The translations under genes were made by a program, and so were the position numbers. The notes under the pieces are model-generated. The model had not been told where the DNA came from. It was given only the letters and a program-made list of their open reading frames with translations, and did no database searches. Below are positions 5,628 through 5,853 of a stretch of 5,853 nt of DNA, one piece after another. Origin of the DNA: Ktedonobacterales bacterium (GTDB taxonomy: Bacteria; Chloroflexota; Ktedonobacteria; Ktedonobacterales; JADMIN01). Within the stretch, counting starts at the first letter, position 1, and the number at the start of each line of letters is the position of its first letter. The stretch is from positions 1 to 5,853 of the forward strand of contig JAICKD010000247.1 in assembly GCA_025928125.1 (NCBI GenBank). The letters run 5' to 3'.

Positions 5628-5683
5628 AGCCCGCGCAGGCGGGCTTTGCGGCCAACGGCCCATAGGCGCGGCTTTAGCCGCCA
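5628..5683 (+). repeat. Two-hairpin intergenic repeat, copy C
   Basis: The first hairpin is AGCCCGC-GCAG-GCGGGCT (5628-5645), followed by TTGCGGCC, then CCCATAGGC and the second hairpin GCGGCT-TT-AGCCGC (5668-5681). It lies just past the stop codon (5688-5690) of the minus-strand gene entering from the right, and upstream of the tRNA promoter. Confidence 0.75.
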
Positions 5684-5687
5684 GCCG

Positions 5688-5853
5688 CTATGTGCCATGC
5701 AGCAGATTATCCCATCGGGCGCGCTCTTGGGGTGAGAGCCAGAGCGAGACATGCGCGGGCTGCATCGTGGAATCGACCGTAGCCAGAAGCTGGTCGGTGA
5801 GGTCGTTCAGATCGACGCTACCCCGCAGTGTGCTGCTGAAGGCGGCGATGGTG
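5688..5853 (-). CDS. C-terminal 54 codons of a protein cut by the window end
   Basis: The minus-strand frame is open from the window edge to a TAG at 5688-5690. It reads TIAAFSSTLRGSVDLNDLTD, then a QLLATVDSTMQPAHVSLWLS segment, and ends about 16 residues later. The pattern, a helix with F-x-x-x-L-R, then VDLxxL, then TMQPxxVSLWL at the very C-terminus, is one I recall at the end of long multi-helix membrane proteins and sensor-like proteins in Chloroflexota and Actinobacteria. That family memory is not verified here. No start codon is needed within the window. The codon-like third-position bias (many G/C) supports coding. A competing 76-codon minus-strand frame at 5522-5752 overlaps the tRNA promoter and repeat C and is rejected. 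Function remains unknown. Confidence 0.65.
   Translation of the reverse strand, partial: TIAAFSSTLRGSVDLNDLTDQLLATVDSTMQPAHVSLWLSPQERARWDNLLHGT

Noticed and set aside
5522..5752. 76-codon minus-strand frame
   Set aside because: It overlaps the tRNA promoter, the 5' end of the tRNA and repeat C, and competes with the better partial frame ending at 5688.

Overview
The window looks like ordinary-to-accessory chromosome of a high-GC, soil-type bacterium, most likely a Ktedonobacteria-like member of the Chloroflexota. This is inferred from gene style and from the abundant G/C-rich intergenic palindromic repeats; there is no marker gene. Six protein-coding genes (two cut by the window edges), one tRNA gene and one complete insertion sequence are supported.

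Left part (1-1210): the 3' end of a type ISP restriction-modification gene on the + strand, followed by two tandem copies of a 47-bp palindromic, G-run-rich repeat. The gene fragment changes composition sharply near position 540, from about 53% to about 68% GC overall and about 72% in the first 300 bases after the break.

Middle (1214-2775), all on the minus strand: a DUF2171/PRC-barrel-like small protein (2204-2548) and, 165 bp downstream of it, a four-helix membrane protein with a disordered N-terminus that carries an in-frame 12-bp minisatellite. They share orientation and aspartate/arginine-rich low-complexity segments, so they may be co-transcribed. Upstream of them lie a 20-bp palindrome, a third copy of the 47-bp repeat in inverted orientation, and a short perfect hairpin.

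IS element (2776-4313): an apparently intact 1538-bp insertion sequence with 14-bp perfect terminal inverted repeats, a 5-bp flanking duplication CTTAG, and a 459-aa DDE transposase with a textbook Y-(2)-R-(3)-E-(6)-K signature (IS4 clan, IS701-like). It sits about 50 bp upstream of a calcineurin-like metallophosphoesterase gene (4363-5187) and has separated that gene from its original upstream DNA.

Right part (5188-5853): three copies of a two-hairpin intergenic repeat whose stems show compensatory base changes, a hairpin terminator between convergent transcripts, a tRNA-Val(GAC) gene with encoded CCA and a clear sigma70-type promoter, and the C-terminal 54 codons of a minus-strand protein cut by the window end.

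I found no convincing new multi-gene system. The points most worth a second look are the composition break inside the restriction-modification gene, the covarying two-hairpin repeat, the G-run repeats, and the IS insertion next to the phosphoesterase.
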